Source of the DNA: Rhizobiales bacterium 65-9
Lineage (GTDB): Bacteria; Pseudomonadota; Alphaproteobacteria; Rhizobiales; Beijerinckiaceae
Assembly: GCA_001899525.1 (NCBI GenBank)
Contig: MKVY01000035.1
Span: 98,707 to 137,127, forward strand
Length of the DNA stretch: 38,421 nucleotides
Direction of reading: 5' to 3'
Positions within the stretch are counted from its first letter, which is position 1, and every line of letters begins with the position of its first letter. The translations under genes were made by a program, and so were the position numbers. Under the pieces are notes generated by a model. The model had not been told where the DNA came from and ran no database searches. It was given only the letters and a program-made list of their open reading frames with translations. Positions 19,001 to 28,130 of the stretch are shown here, piece after piece.

Positions 19001-19938
19001 TTCCGGAGCCTCGGATCAGCGAGGATATAGCCGATGTCGGCCAGAAGATTGAGCAGGATATAGGTCGTCGCCGTGACCAGCACGACGCCCTGCACGACGG
19101 CGTAATCGCGGTTGAACACGGCGTCGACGATCAGCTTGCCGAAGCCGGGGATGGTGAAGATCTGCTCGGTCAGCACCGCGCCGGACAGCAGCGTTCCGAA
19201 TTCGAGAGCCCCCAGCGTGATGATCGGCGTCAGCGCGTTGCGCAGCGCATGCTTCACGATGATGGCCGTGTTGGACAAACCCTTCGCTTTCGCGGTGCGG
19301 ACATAGTCGCTGTCCATCGCCTGCAGCATGGCCGCGCGCGTGTGCCGCATGAGGACCCCGGCGAGCGCGTTGCCGAGCACGAAGGCCGGCATGATGGTGG
19401 TGAGCAGGGACTGGCCGAGGTTCTCGAACGGGCTCACATAGCCCGACGCCGGCAGCCAGCCGAGCTGCACGGAGAACAGCAGGATCAGCATGATCCCCAG
19501 CCAGAAGTTGGGCGTGGAGATGCCGCACAGCGAAAGCACATTCACGACATAGTCGATCCAGGAATCGCGCTTCACCGCGGAGAGAACGCCGGCCGTCACG
19601 CCGATCGCCAGCGCCACGATGATCGCCATCGTCGCGAGCTGAAGCGTCACGGGCAGCTTCTCGAGCACGAGATCGGAGACCGGAACCTTGAGCCGCATCG
19701 ATTCGCCGAGATCGCCGACGATCACGCCCTTGATCCAGTAGAGATACTGGATCGGGAGGGGCTGATCGAGGCGATACATGCGGCGAATCTGCGCGATGAC
19801 CTCGGGATCGCGATCCTCGCCGGCCATGACGAGAGCCGGATCGCCCGGCAGAAGCTGCTGCAGCAGAAAAATGATCACCGACACGAAAAAGACGGTCGGA
19901 ATGAGCTGCAGCAGACGCCGGGAGAGAAGCGCGACCAT
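18997..19938 (-). CDS. Peptide ABC transporter permease, DppB type (second importer)
   Basis: Inner-membrane permease of 313 residues, beginning LLSRRLLQLIPTVFFVSVII and containing LLPGDPALVMAGEDRDPEVI, the classic DppB/GsiC opening. The EAA loop lies around YVRTAKAKGLSNTAIIVKHA. The C-terminus is DIGYILADPRLRK. It follows the SBP gene by 20 bases on the same strand and overlaps the DppC-type gene. Together they make an SBP-permease-permease set that lacks its own motor. Confidence 0.92.
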   Translation of the reverse strand: MVALLSRRLLQLIPTVFFVSVIIFLLQQLLPGDPALVMAGEDRDPEVIAQIRRMYRLDQPLPIQYLYWIKGVIVGDLGESMRLKVPVSDLVLEKLPVTLQLATMAIIVALAIGVTAGVLSAVKRDSWIDYVVNVLSLCGISTPNFWLGIMLILLFSVQLGWLPASGYVSPFENLGQSLLTTIMPAFVLGNALAGVLMRHTRAAMLQAMDSDYVRTAKAKGLSNTAIIVKHALRNALTPIITLGALEFGTLLSGAVLTEQIFTIPGFGKLIVDAVFNRDYAVVQGVVLVTATTYILLNLLADIGYILADPRLRK

Positions 19939-19958
19939 AATAGAGTGGAATCAGCCCG

Positions 19959-21470
19959 TCAGCTTTTGAACTTCAATCCGACGACGCGGATGAGGCCGTC
20001 GGGCATCTGGCGATAGCCCTCCAGCTTCTCCGTGTAGGGGATGATGATGCGGCGGTGATAGAGATAGACCACGCCGCCTTCCGCGATCAGCTTGGGCGTG
20101 ATCTTGCCGTAGATCGCCTTGCGATCCTCCAGCGTGGTCTTCACCCGCGCCGCGTCGAGCGCCGCGTCGACCTCGGCATCGCTGTAGGCGCCATAGTTCA
20201 GCGGCTGGCCCGTTCTGGCGAAGGAATAGATGTTGCCGTCGGGATCGGTGCGCCCCGACCAGGCGAGCATGTAGGCCTGGAAACGCCCGGCCTCCGCCTC
20301 GTTCAGGGAGGTCGCGAATTCGGTGACGCGAATCTTCATGTCGAAGCCCGCTTCCGCCGTCATCGCCTGAATGACCTCGGCGACCTGCCGCGTCTCGGGA
20401 TTGTTCGGCACCATGAAGTGGATCGCGATCGGCGTCTTCACGCCGGCGTCCGCGATGAGTTTCTTCGCGCGGGCGAGGTCGCGGGGCGGAACCGGCGTGT
20501 TCTGCTGGTAATAGGGGTGCTGCGGGTTGACCCACTGATTGCCGGGCACGAACTCGCCGTTGAACACAACATCATTGATCGACTTGCGATCGATCGCCAG
20601 CGCCAGCGCCTCGCGGATGCGCTTGTCAGCGAAGACTTTCGCGGCGTCCCCCTTGCCGACATTGATGGTCATGCCCTGATAGCCGAGCTCAAGGGCCGAG
20701 CCGACCTTGAGCCGCGGGTTGGCGCGAATATCCTTGATGTCGGTGGCCAGCGGCCGTTCGAGCATATCGAGCTGGCCGGCGCGGAGATTCGCGAGCCGCA
20801 CGGTGGAGTCGGGAATGGGCGTGTAGGTAATGCGGTCGATGTGGATATTGCCCTTGTCCCAGTAGTCCGCGAATTTCTCGACGACGATGCGATCCTGCTG
20901 CACGCGCTCGACGAACTTGTAGGGTCCCGCGCAAACCGGCTTCTGGCCGAACTTGTCGCCCATGTCCTTCGCCGCCTTCGGCGAGACCATCATGCCGGCG
21001 CGATCGGTCAACTGCGCGATCAGCGGCGAGAACGGCGCCTTCAGCACGAGCCGGATGGTCAGCGGGTCGACGACCTCCACCTTGTCGACGGCCGATAATT
21101 CCGGTTTGCGGAACGAGCCCTGCATCGTCATATGCCGATCGAGCGAATATTTCGCGGCCTCCGCGTCGAACGCTTCGCCGTCGTGGAATTTCACGCCCGG
21201 ACGCAGCTTGATCGTAACCTGCTTGCCGTCGGCGGAAATGTCGCTCGACAGCGCGAGCTGCGGCACGACATTCAGCTTCTCATCGATGTCGAACAGCTTG
21301 TCGCAGATCGAGGCGAAGACGATGCGGCCGACATAGGTGCGCGCGAGCGTGGGATCCAGAACATCGGGGTCCTCGGCAAGGCCGATGCGCAGAGTGGTCT
21401 GCGCGCCGGCTGCGGCGACGCTTGCGGACAACGCAAGAGCGGCGATCGCGAAACGTGCGACTGATTTCAT
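19959..21470 (-). CDS. Peptide ABC transporter substrate-binding protein (second importer)
   Basis: Periplasmic SBP family 5 protein of 503 residues. The signal peptide MKSVARFAIAALALSASVAA ends in AGAQ. The mature part begins TTLRIGLAEDPDVLDPTLAR, with LRPGVKFHDGEAFDAEAAKY and VCAGPYKFVERVQQDRIVVE as family blocks. ATG 21470 is chosen because GGGGAGGGAAGG stands directly before it and the signal peptide starts there. The longer open frame to 21752 would cover DUF1028 coding sequence. It probably binds peptides or gamma-glutamyl compounds, given the DUF1028 and transpeptidase genes upstream in the same direction. Confidence 0.92.
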   Translation of the reverse strand: MKSVARFAIAALALSASVAAAGAQTTLRIGLAEDPDVLDPTLARTYVGRIVFASICDKLFDIDEKLNVVPQLALSSDISADGKQVTIKLRPGVKFHDGEAFDAEAAKYSLDRHMTMQGSFRKPELSAVDKVEVVDPLTIRLVLKAPFSPLIAQLTDRAGMMVSPKAAKDMGDKFGQKPVCAGPYKFVERVQQDRIVVEKFADYWDKGNIHIDRITYTPIPDSTVRLANLRAGQLDMLERPLATDIKDIRANPRLKVGSALELGYQGMTINVGKGDAAKVFADKRIREALALAIDRKSINDVVFNGEFVPGNQWVNPQHPYYQQNTPVPPRDLARAKKLIADAGVKTPIAIHFMVPNNPETRQVAEVIQAMTAEAGFDMKIRVTEFATSLNEAEAGRFQAYMLAWSGRTDPDGNIYSFARTGQPLNYGAYSDAEVDAALDAARVKTTLEDRKAIYGKITPKLIAEGGVVYLYHRRIIIPYTEKLEGYRQMPDGLIRVVGLKFKS

Positions 21471-21541
21471 CCTTCCCTCCCCAGCTGACGATTCCATCAT
21501 AAAGCCCGCGCGAGCCGGCGTCCGCCTCGCTGCAAAATGCG

Positions 21542-22255
21542 CTAGTCCCGGCCGCGCGCGATCGATTCGGCGATGCGGCGCTCGATCTCGGGCCGATCGA
21601 GAAGACCCGCGGGCTGCGCCTTGCTCGGCATGAATTTGCGGTAGTGCATGAAGCGCTTCCAGCCCTCTTCCTCGATGCGGGCGAGTTCGTCGAGCGGCTC
21701 GGGATGGTCGTCGACGCGGATGTCGACATAGGGATATTCCTCGCCGTCGCAAATCAGGATGGCGGCGGACTGCTTGCCGCGCTTGTCGCCGCCGACAGCC
21801 TGTCCGGCGCGCAGCGCCGCGATGAAGCGGCGGGCGAGATCGAGATGACGGTTCGCCGCGAAAGCCTTCGCGGTCTCCTCGATCACCTGAGGGCCGGCGA
21901 GCATGTTGCCCGCAACGGAAAACGTGTCACGCACGAGATGGCCGCACCAGTCGACGCAGGTCGCGCCGGTATAGGCGGCGAAACGGCCCTGCGAATCCAT
22001 CAGGTGCAGCTGGCGTTCGCCGCGCCCCTCGTCGCCGGCCGTGACGATGCGGACGACATCCTCTGCGGGCGCGCCGGCGCGCAGCAGCTCCAGCCCGCGA
22101 TAGCCGTAGAAGGGGTTGACGAAAGCCTGCGTCGCGATGGCGCCGACGCCGCTCGCGACGAAAGGCACCCGCGCTCCGACAGCGAAGGCGCAGGTCGTGA
22201 CCCCGACCCCGATCAGCCCCGTTGTTTCATCCCGCGCAACAATCGACCAAGTCAT
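21542..22255 (-). CDS. DUF1028 protein (putative Ntn-hydrolase-like)
   Basis: Member of DUF1028, 237 residues. The N-terminus MTWSIVARDETTGLIGVGVT and the following VPFVASGVGAIATQAFVNPF are the family signature. Family members resemble the Ntn-hydrolase fold and are often found beside peptide transporters and gamma-glutamyltransferases, exactly as here. The reaction is not established as far as I know. The C-terminal third (from about residue 165) carries charged helices specific to the longer members. It sits between the transpeptidase and SBP genes, all leftward. Confidence 0.85.
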   Translation of the reverse strand: MTWSIVARDETTGLIGVGVTTCAFAVGARVPFVASGVGAIATQAFVNPFYGYRGLELLRAGAPAEDVVRIVTAGDEGRGERQLHLMDSQGRFAAYTGATCVDWCGHLVRDTFSVAGNMLAGPQVIEETAKAFAANRHLDLARRFIAALRAGQAVGGDKRGKQSAAILICDGEEYPYVDIRVDDHPEPLDELARIEEEGWKRFMHYRKFMPSKAQPAGLLDRPEIERRIAESIARGRD

Positions 22256-22370
22256 GAGCGCCCGCCTGAAACCCTATTCCATCCGCCGGAACATTGGCTT
22301 TTCAAATCGCTCCTGTCACCCGTCTTTTCCACGCTGTCCGCCCCGCGCCTGTTCAAAAGCCAGGCGCGCG

Positions 22371-24173
22371 TCAGCGGCCGACGGCGTAACCCTGCATGCC
22401 GCGCGGATTCGCTGCGGCCTTCAGGAGCTTGCCGTCGCGCGCCGCGGCCACCAGCCTGCCCTCGGACCAGTCGGGACCAACCTCGACCTTGTGGCCGCGC
22501 TCGCGAAGGGTCTCGACGGTCGTCTTCGGCATGCGGCCCTCCACGACAACGACGCCCGGGCGCGCGGTGCGCGGCCAGAAGGAGGTCGGGAAATGCTCGG
22601 TGTGCCAGGCCGGCGCGTCGATCGCCTGCTGCAGGTTCATCCTCGCATGGACATGGCGCAGGAACATCTGCGGAATCCACTGGTCCTGCTGGTCGCCGCC
22701 GGGAGAGCCCCAGGCGAGATAGGCTTCGCCGTCGCGCAGCGCCATGGTCGGAGACAAGGTGGTGCGCGGGCGCCGTCCCTTGCCGAGCGCGGCGGGATGA
22801 TCGGGGTCGAGCACGAACATCTGGGCGCGGGTGCCGAGGCAGAAGCCGAGTTCTGGAATCGTCGGCGAGCTTTGCAGCCAGCCGCCGGACGGCGTCGCCG
22901 CGATCATGTTGCCGTGGCGATCGACGATGTCGAAATGCACCGTGTCGCCGCGCACCTCGCCGAGCCGGCCGACCGTCGGCTCGCCGACGCCGCTCGCGCC
23001 GACAGCGGCGCGCGACCCGTCGGCGACGCGCAGGCCCATCGCCTTGCCGCGGCCCGGAATGACGCCGGGACGCTGCTCCATCGAGGCGGTCTCGCCGATG
23101 AGCTTGCGGCGCTCGTCATTGTAGGCGTCGGACAACAGCGTATCGAGCGGCACGTCGACGAAATCCGGATCGCCGAGAAAGGTGTCGCGATCGGCGAAAG
23201 CGAGCTTCGCCGCCTCGGTGACGAGATGGATGAAGTCAGGTCCCGTGACATCGATGCCGTCGAGATCGAAGCCCTTGAGCAAGGCGAGTTGCTGAAGCGT
23301 GGCGATGCCCTGGCACCAGGCGCCGGGCTTCAGCACGGTGTAGCGGCCATAATCATAGGACGCGGGCGCCTCGACGGTCGCCCGCCATTTCGCCATGTCC
23401 TGGCCGGTGAGCACGCCGCGATGGGGCGTCCCGGAGGAATCCATCGCCTCCGTCGTGCGGCAGAACCGATCGATCGCCGCCGCGACAAAGCCTTGCGACC
23501 AGACCTGGCGCGCCTTTTCGATCTGCGCCTCGCGGTCGCCGCCGACGCTTTCCGCCTCCTTGAGGATGCGCTCATAGGTGTCGGCGAGCGCCGGATTGGC
23601 GAAGAGGGAGCCGGCCTTCGGCGGCTCGCCGCCCGGCAGCCACAAGGCCGCCGAGGTCGGCCAATGCCGGGTGAAGAGATCGCGCACGGTTTCGATCGTC
23701 GCCGGAATGCGCTCCACCACCGGGCAGCCGTGGCGAGCGTAGAAGATCGCGGGTTCGAGCACGTCGCGGGGGCGCAGCGTGCCGTAGTCGCGCAACAGCA
23801 GCATCCAGGCGTCGAAGGTGCCGGGCACGCAGGCCGCCAGCAGCCCGGCGCCGGGAATGAGGTCGAGGCCGAGCGACCGGCAATGATCGATCGTCAATCC
23901 GTCCGGCGCGATCCCCTGACCGCAGATCACCTCGGCTTTTCCCTTGCGGACGTCGCGGACGATGATCGGCACGTCGCCGCCCGGCCCGTTCAGATGCGGC
24001 TCGACGATCTGCAGCGTGAAGGCCGTGGCGACGCCGGCGTCGAACGCGTTGCCGCCGCGCTCCAGCACGCCCATGCCGACCGCCGACGCGACCCAGTGCG
24101 TCGAGGCGACGACGCCGAACACGCCATGAATTTCGGGGCGCGTGGTGAAAGGATCGGGATTGAGGAATGACAT
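22371..24173 (-). CDS. ggt: Gamma-glutamyltransferase family protein
   Basis: Ntn-hydrolase of 600 residues that self-processes into two subunits. Thr411 in RGDTVHFDIVDRHGNMIAAT is the expected cleavage site and nucleophile. In the N-terminal part GVVASTHWVASAVGMGVLER, NAFDAGVATAFTLQIVEPH and GGDVPIIVRD match the family. TPSGGWLQSSPTIPELGFCL covers the oxyanion and substrate loops. It cleaves gamma-glutamyl amides such as glutathione, or acts on related substrates such as glutaryl-amides. No Sec signal is visible from ATG 24173, so a cytosolic location is possible. The frame upstream to 24260 is Arg-rich and not conserved in style. Together with DUF1028 and the importer it suggests import and breakdown of gamma-glutamyl compounds. 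Confidence 0.9.
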   Translation of the reverse strand: MSFLNPDPFTTRPEIHGVFGVVASTHWVASAVGMGVLERGGNAFDAGVATAFTLQIVEPHLNGPGGDVPIIVRDVRKGKAEVICGQGIAPDGLTIDHCRSLGLDLIPGAGLLAACVPGTFDAWMLLLRDYGTLRPRDVLEPAIFYARHGCPVVERIPATIETVRDLFTRHWPTSAALWLPGGEPPKAGSLFANPALADTYERILKEAESVGGDREAQIEKARQVWSQGFVAAAIDRFCRTTEAMDSSGTPHRGVLTGQDMAKWRATVEAPASYDYGRYTVLKPGAWCQGIATLQQLALLKGFDLDGIDVTGPDFIHLVTEAAKLAFADRDTFLGDPDFVDVPLDTLLSDAYNDERRKLIGETASMEQRPGVIPGRGKAMGLRVADGSRAAVGASGVGEPTVGRLGEVRGDTVHFDIVDRHGNMIAATPSGGWLQSSPTIPELGFCLGTRAQMFVLDPDHPAALGKGRRPRTTLSPTMALRDGEAYLAWGSPGGDQQDQWIPQMFLRHVHARMNLQQAIDAPAWHTEHFPTSFWPRTARPGVVVVEGRMPKTTVETLRERGHKVEVGPDWSEGRLVAAARDGKLLKAAANPRGMQGYAVGR

Positions 24174-24379
24174 GCCGGCACGGTCGCGCTGAGAACAGAG
24201 GCGCGACCATGCTCCGCCCGTCCGCCTGCGTCCACCCTGCGAGGTCCACGCGCGGCGCATGACTCCTGATCGCGGCTCCGGCTGTGCGGCGGACGCGCCG
24301 GCTGCTATCGCCTGATCGGCGCGGCCAGCGCGGCCTCCTTTCGCGCCTCGCTCTCAGCCCCAATCCGAGGCCCGCCTCC

Positions 24380-25114
24380 GTGACCATCGCGCCCGACACC
24401 CGCAGCTTGCCGCCGGCGACAGCGACGCTCGAGGGCGTGCGCCACGGCGCGCTGATCACGCTGCCAATACTGCCGAGCGTGTTCTTCTTCGGCGCCGCCT
24501 TTGGCGCGCTCGCGGCGCAGAAGGGCATGACGCTCAGCGAGGCCATCTTGTTCAGCGGCCTGACATTCGCCGGCGCGTCGCAATTCGCGGCGATGGAGGC
24601 CTGGCGCGAAACATGGTCGCTCGCAGGCTTTCTGGCGATCGGCGCGATCGTCGGCGTCGTCAATCTCCGCCTCCTTCTCATGAGCGCCGCTTTGCGGCCG
24701 TGGCTGCACGGCCTGCCGCCCTCCTTCGTCTATCCGCAGTTCTTTCTGCTCACCGATGTGAACTACATCATCGCCAGCCGCTATCGGATGCAGGGCGGGG
24801 CCGACGCCGGCGTGCTCATCGGCTCCGGCCTGATCCAATGGGCGCTCTGGGCGTTCTCCGTCATTCCCGGCTATATCGTCGCGTCCCTGACCAGCGATCC
24901 CGAGCGCTACGGCATCGATCTCATCATGCCGATCCTGTTCGCGGCGATGAGCGCCTCCTTGTGGAAGTCCCATCGCGACACGCGCAACTGGGCGATCGCC
25001 GGCGCCGCGGCGCTCGCCGTCATGTACGCCGTTCCCGGCCAGTGGCACATCATCGCGGGCGCGCTCGCCGGCATGCTGTCCGCCGCCTTTCTCGACGGGG
25101 GCGAGCACACGTGA
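24380..25114 (+). CDS. azlC: AzlC family branched-chain amino acid exporter, large subunit
   Basis: Membrane protein of 244 residues from a GTG start at 24380. GAGG lies about seven bases before it, and the frame further upstream to 24284 is Arg-rich and unlike the family. AzlC features are GALITLPILPSVFFFGAAFG near the N-terminus, LFSGLTFAGASQFAAMEAW and NLRLLLMSAALRPWL. AzlC pairs with the small AzlD protein to export branched-chain amino acids or analogues. The stop overlaps azlD (GTGA), confirming a two-gene unit. Confidence 0.9.
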   Translation: MTIAPDTRSLPPATATLEGVRHGALITLPILPSVFFFGAAFGALAAQKGMTLSEAILFSGLTFAGASQFAAMEAWRETWSLAGFLAIGAIVGVVNLRLLLMSAALRPWLHGLPPSFVYPQFFLLTDVNYIIASRYRMQGGADAGVLIGSGLIQWALWAFSVIPGYIVASLTSDPERYGIDLIMPILFAAMSASLWKSHRDTRNWAIAGAAALAVMYAVPGQWHIIAGALAGMLSAAFLDGGEHT

Positions 25115-25440
25115 ACACGTCGCTGTCGCTTTCCGTTTCCTCCGGCGCGCTGATCGCGATCCTCGTCGCGACCGTCATCACCTATCTCTGGCGCGCCGGC
25201 GGATACTGGGCGATGGGCTTCGTGAAACCCTCGCCGCGCATCGAACGCGCGCTGGCCGCGCTGCCCGGCTCGATCGTCGCCGCGATCGTGCTGCCCGCCA
25301 TCGCGCGCACCGGCCCCGTGGCGGCTATCGCGATAGCCGCCGCGCTCATCGTGAAAATCAAGCTCAAAAGCGACATTCTCGCGATGGCGTGCGGCATGAT
25401 CGTCGCCGTTGTCCTGCGCGCCGCGAGCGGCCTGCTATAG
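25111..25440 (+). CDS. azlD: AzlD family branched-chain amino acid exporter, small subunit
   Basis: Small membrane protein of 109 residues with about four hydrophobic segments, starting at GTG 25111 overlapping the azlC stop. The motif TYLWRAGGYWAMG near the end of helix 1 and RIERALAALPGSIVAAIVLP are typical of AzlD. It forms the exporter with AzlC. Its last six bases overlap the 3' end of the convergent phosphatase gene. Confidence 0.88.
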   Translation: MNTSLSLSVSSGALIAILVATVITYLWRAGGYWAMGFVKPSPRIERALAALPGSIVAAIVLPAIARTGPVAAIAIAAALIVKIKLKSDILAMACGMIVAVVLRAASGLL

Positions 25441-25887
25441 CGGCTTCAGCCTGGCGAGGATGCGTTCGACGAGCATGTCGCGCGCCTGGCGATAGGCGTC
25501 GAGACGCTGTTCGCGATTGCCTTCGACAAGGGTCGGATCAGGCGTCGGCCAATATTCCACATCGGCGGCGATCGAGCGCGTGAGATCGAGCGCCTGATGG
25601 TGCGCGTCGGGGCTCAGCGTAATGATGACGTCGAAATTCAGCCCCTCCCACTCCTCCAGCTCCTCAATGGTGCGGGGACGATGTTTCTCCACGCTGACGC
25701 CGATCTCATTCATCGCCTCCAGCATCAGCGGATCGAGATCGCCCTTGTGCACGCCGGCCGACTGGACATAGATCGACCGGCCGAAATAATGGCGCGCGAT
25801 GGCCTCGGCCATCGGAGAGCGCACGGCGTTATAGGCGCAGATGAACAGCGCCGCCTGAATTTTCCGCGGCGGCGCCGTGGCCTCCAT
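25435..25887 (-). CDS. Low-molecular-weight protein-tyrosine-phosphatase family protein
   Basis: Cytoplasmic phosphatase-fold protein of 150 residues. The P-loop Cys-X5-Arg is CAYNAVRSPMAEA (Cys17, Arg23) and the general-acid Asp is in PTPDPTL (Asp117). The same fold covers LMW tyrosine phosphatases and thioredoxin-linked arsenate reductases. The DP motif and lack of the extra Cys residues near the C-terminus favour a phosphatase. In alphaproteobacteria this gene usually follows hisD and a UPF0262 gene, as here. It begins at the last base of the UPF0262 gene, so the two are co-transcribed. Confidence 0.88.
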   Translation of the reverse strand: MEATAPPRKIQAALFICAYNAVRSPMAEAIARHYFGRSIYVQSAGVHKGDLDPLMLEAMNEIGVSVEKHRPRTIEELEEWEGLNFDVIITLSPDAHHQALDLTRSIAADVEYWPTPDPTLVEGNREQRLDAYRQARDMLVERILARLKPL

Positions 25888-26366
25888 CAGCCTTTCCAGT
25901 GCAGCGCGGCGACAAGCGTGAACAGGCGCCGCGCCGTGTCCGCATCCATCTCGATCTTGCCGGACAGCCGCTCCGACAGAAGCGCGGCGGCCTCGTTGTG
26001 AAGCCCGCGACGGCCCATGTCGATCGCCTCGATCTGGCTCGGCGTCTGCGTGCGGATCGCGGCGTAATAGCTGTCGCAGATGAGGAAGTAATCGCGCACC
26101 ACGCGCCGCAGCGGCGTCAGCGACAGGATATGCGTGGCGACGGGCTCGCCTGTCTCGGTGCGGATGTCGAAGGACAGTTTGCCCGATGTCAGCGAAAGAT
26201 TGAGCGCATAGGGGCCGCCGTCATGGCCGCGCGGGCAGAAATAATTCTCCTCGATGAGATCATAGATCGCGACAGCCCGCTCATGCTCCTGATCGGGATT
26301 TCCGGCGCTGAGAGAGTCCGCGTCGAGCAAGACCGACACCAGCCGCTTGGCGGAATCGCGCGGCAT
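25887..26366 (-). CDS. UPF0262 family protein
   Basis: Protein of 159 residues belonging to UPF0262, a family found essentially in alphaproteobacteria and normally located next to hisD. Recognisable stretches are [40 protein letters not shown] and [20 protein letters not shown]. No catalytic motif, signal peptide or membrane segment is seen and no biochemical function is known to me. It starts two bases after the hisD stop and overlaps the phosphatase start. Confidence 0.88.
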   Translation of the reverse strand: MPRDSAKRLVSVLLDADSLSAGNPDQEHERAVAIYDLIEENYFCPRGHDGGPYALNLSLTSGKLSFDIRTETGEPVATHILSLTPLRRVVRDYFLICDSYYAAIRTQTPSQIEAIDMGRRGLHNEAAALLSERLSGKIEMDADTARRLFTLVAALHWKG

Positions 26367-26368
26367 GG

Positions 26369-27670
26369 CTAGCGCCGCGGCGCGTTGGTTCTGATCGCGA
26401 CCGACCGCGCATGCGCGTCGAGCGATTCAGCTTCGCCCAGCGCGACCGCCGCAGGCGCGAGGGCCGCGAGCGCGTCCGGCGAGCAGGCGAGCAGCGATGT
26501 GCGCTTCATGAAGTCGAGCACTCCGAGACCGGATGAAAACCGCGCCGAACGCGCCGTCGGCAGCACATGGTTCGAGCCGCCGACATAGTCGCCGACCGCC
26601 TCCGGCGTATGAGCGCCGAGGAAGATCGCGCCGGCGTTGCGAATCCGCTGCGCCAGCGCCTCGGGATCGCGCGTCATGATCTCCAGATGCTCCGGCGCGA
26701 GACGGTCGACGAGCGCGACCGCATCCTCGATCCGCGCGACCTCGATCACGGCGCCGAAATCGCGCCAGCTCGCGCCGGCGATCCCGGCGCGCGGCAGCGT
26801 CGCGAGCTGAGCTTCGACGGCGTTCAAGGTTTCGCTTGCGACAGAAGCGGAATCGGTGATGAGAATCGACTGCGAGGCGGCGTCGTGCTCGGCCTGCGCC
26901 AGAAGATCGGCCGCGATCCATTGCGGATTGGCCGTTCCATCCGCGATCACCACCACTTCCGACGGGCCGGCGATCATGTCGATGCCGACCTGACCGAAAA
27001 CGCGCCGCTTCGCCGCCGCGACATAGGCGTTGCCGGGGCCGACGATCTTCGCGACAGGCGCGATCGTGTGCGTTCCATAAGCGAGCGCGGCCACCGCCTG
27101 GGCGCCGCCGATGCGGTAAATCTCCTCGACGCCGGCGAGCGCGGCGGCGGCGAGCACCAGCGGATTGAGCTTTCCCTCGGGCGAGGGAACCACCATCGCG
27201 ATGCGCGGCACGCCCGCGACCTTGGCCGGAATCGCATTCATCAGCACCGACGACGGATAGCTCGCCGTGCCGCCCGGAACATAAAGGCCAACCGCCTCGA
27301 TCGCCGTCCAGCGCCAACCCAGCGTGACCCCGAGCGCGTCGGTGAAGCGCTCGTCGCGCGGCTTCTGACGGAGATGATAGGCTTCGATGCGATCGCGCGC
27401 GACGCGCAGCGCATCGAGCGTGCGGGACTCGCAGGCGGCGGTCGCGGCTTCAATCTCACCGGCGGAGACGCGCATCGTCGCCGGCGTCAGCGACAGGCGA
27501 TCGAAGCGCCGCGTCAGTTCGATTACGGCGGCGTCGCCGCGCGCCATCACATCGTCGATGATCGCGCGCGCTGCGGCATCGACATCCTCGGACGCCTCGC
27601 GCTTGGCGCCCAGCAGAGCGTCGAACCGCGCCGCGAAATCCGCCGCGCGCGCATCAAGCCGTTGCGGCAT
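26369..27670 (-). CDS. hisD: Histidinol dehydrogenase
   Basis: Catalyses the last two oxidation steps of histidine synthesis, L-histidinol to L-histidine with 2 NAD+, at a zinc site. Length 433 residues is standard. The family signature is intact: [39 protein letters not shown], and the late Glu/His in [16 protein letters not shown] and [20 protein letters not shown]. The NAD-contact region [20 protein letters not shown] is also present. It lies in the conserved DUF2948-hisD-UPF0262-phosphatase block with 2-base gaps. Confidence 0.97.
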   Translation of the reverse strand: MPQRLDARAADFAARFDALLGAKREASEDVDAAARAIIDDVMARGDAAVIELTRRFDRLSLTPATMRVSAGEIEAATAACESRTLDALRVARDRIEAYHLRQKPRDERFTDALGVTLGWRWTAIEAVGLYVPGGTASYPSSVLMNAIPAKVAGVPRIAMVVPSPEGKLNPLVLAAAALAGVEEIYRIGGAQAVAALAYGTHTIAPVAKIVGPGNAYVAAAKRRVFGQVGIDMIAGPSEVVVIADGTANPQWIAADLLAQAEHDAASQSILITDSASVASETLNAVEAQLATLPRAGIAGASWRDFGAVIEVARIEDAVALVDRLAPEHLEIMTRDPEALAQRIRNAGAIFLGAHTPEAVGDYVGGSNHVLPTARSARFSSGLGVLDFMKRTSLLACSPDALAALAPAAVALGEAESLDAHARSVAIRTNAPRR

Positions 27671-27672
27671 GG

Positions 27673-28062
27673 TCAGCCTTCCGCCGGCGCGGGCGCGAGG
27701 TCGCGCATCGTCGCGTCGATGCAGTCGACGTCGAGCCGGATGGCGCAGCCGCCATTGAAGAGCAGCGTGACGCGGCCGGACGGCGCGCTCGTCTCCTCGA
27801 AGCCCACGCCGATCAGCGTCAACGCCTGCGGCGTCTCCTCCTGGGGCACCCGCAGCCGCTGCACTTTCCGGACGAAATTGAAATGGAGGCCGCAGGGGCG
27901 CGCCGCGCCGCCGCCGACGTGGTCCTGCCGCATGCAGACGAGCGCGAAGCGCTTCTCCTGCGGCAGATAGGCCATATCGGCGCAGGCCACTGTCGCGTCC
28001 TGCAGATGAGCCGAGATCACGGCGAGATCCTCGGCGTCGAAAGCGAGCAGTTTCAGGTCCAT
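27673..28062 (-). CDS. DUF2948 family protein
   Basis: Small cytoplasmic protein of 129 residues of the alphaproteobacterial DUF2948 family. Recognisable stretches are MDLKLLAFDAEDLAVISAHL, QDATVACADMAYLPQEKRFA and TLLFNGGCAIRLDVDCIDAT. Function is unknown. It is regularly found just upstream of hisD and is the first gene of this operon. The 68 bases to the comM remnant should hold the operon promoter, but no clear boxes are seen. Confidence 0.85.
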   Translation of the reverse strand: MDLKLLAFDAEDLAVISAHLQDATVACADMAYLPQEKRFALVCMRQDHVGGGAARPCGLHFNFVRKVQRLRVPQEETPQALTLIGVGFEETSAPSGRVTLLFNGGCAIRLDVDCIDATMRDLAPAPAEG

Positions 28063-28130
28063 GCGCGCCGCTCCTTGCTGCGCGATCTGTTAGCTGCGAC
28101 GGGGCGCAGAGGCAACGGCGCGATCTCGGC

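Noticed and set aside
22116-24170. 684-codon open frame on the plus strand
   Set aside because: It lies opposite the gamma-glutamyltransferase gene, is Arg/Ala/Gly-rich and has no family motifs; an antisense shadow of GC-rich codon use.
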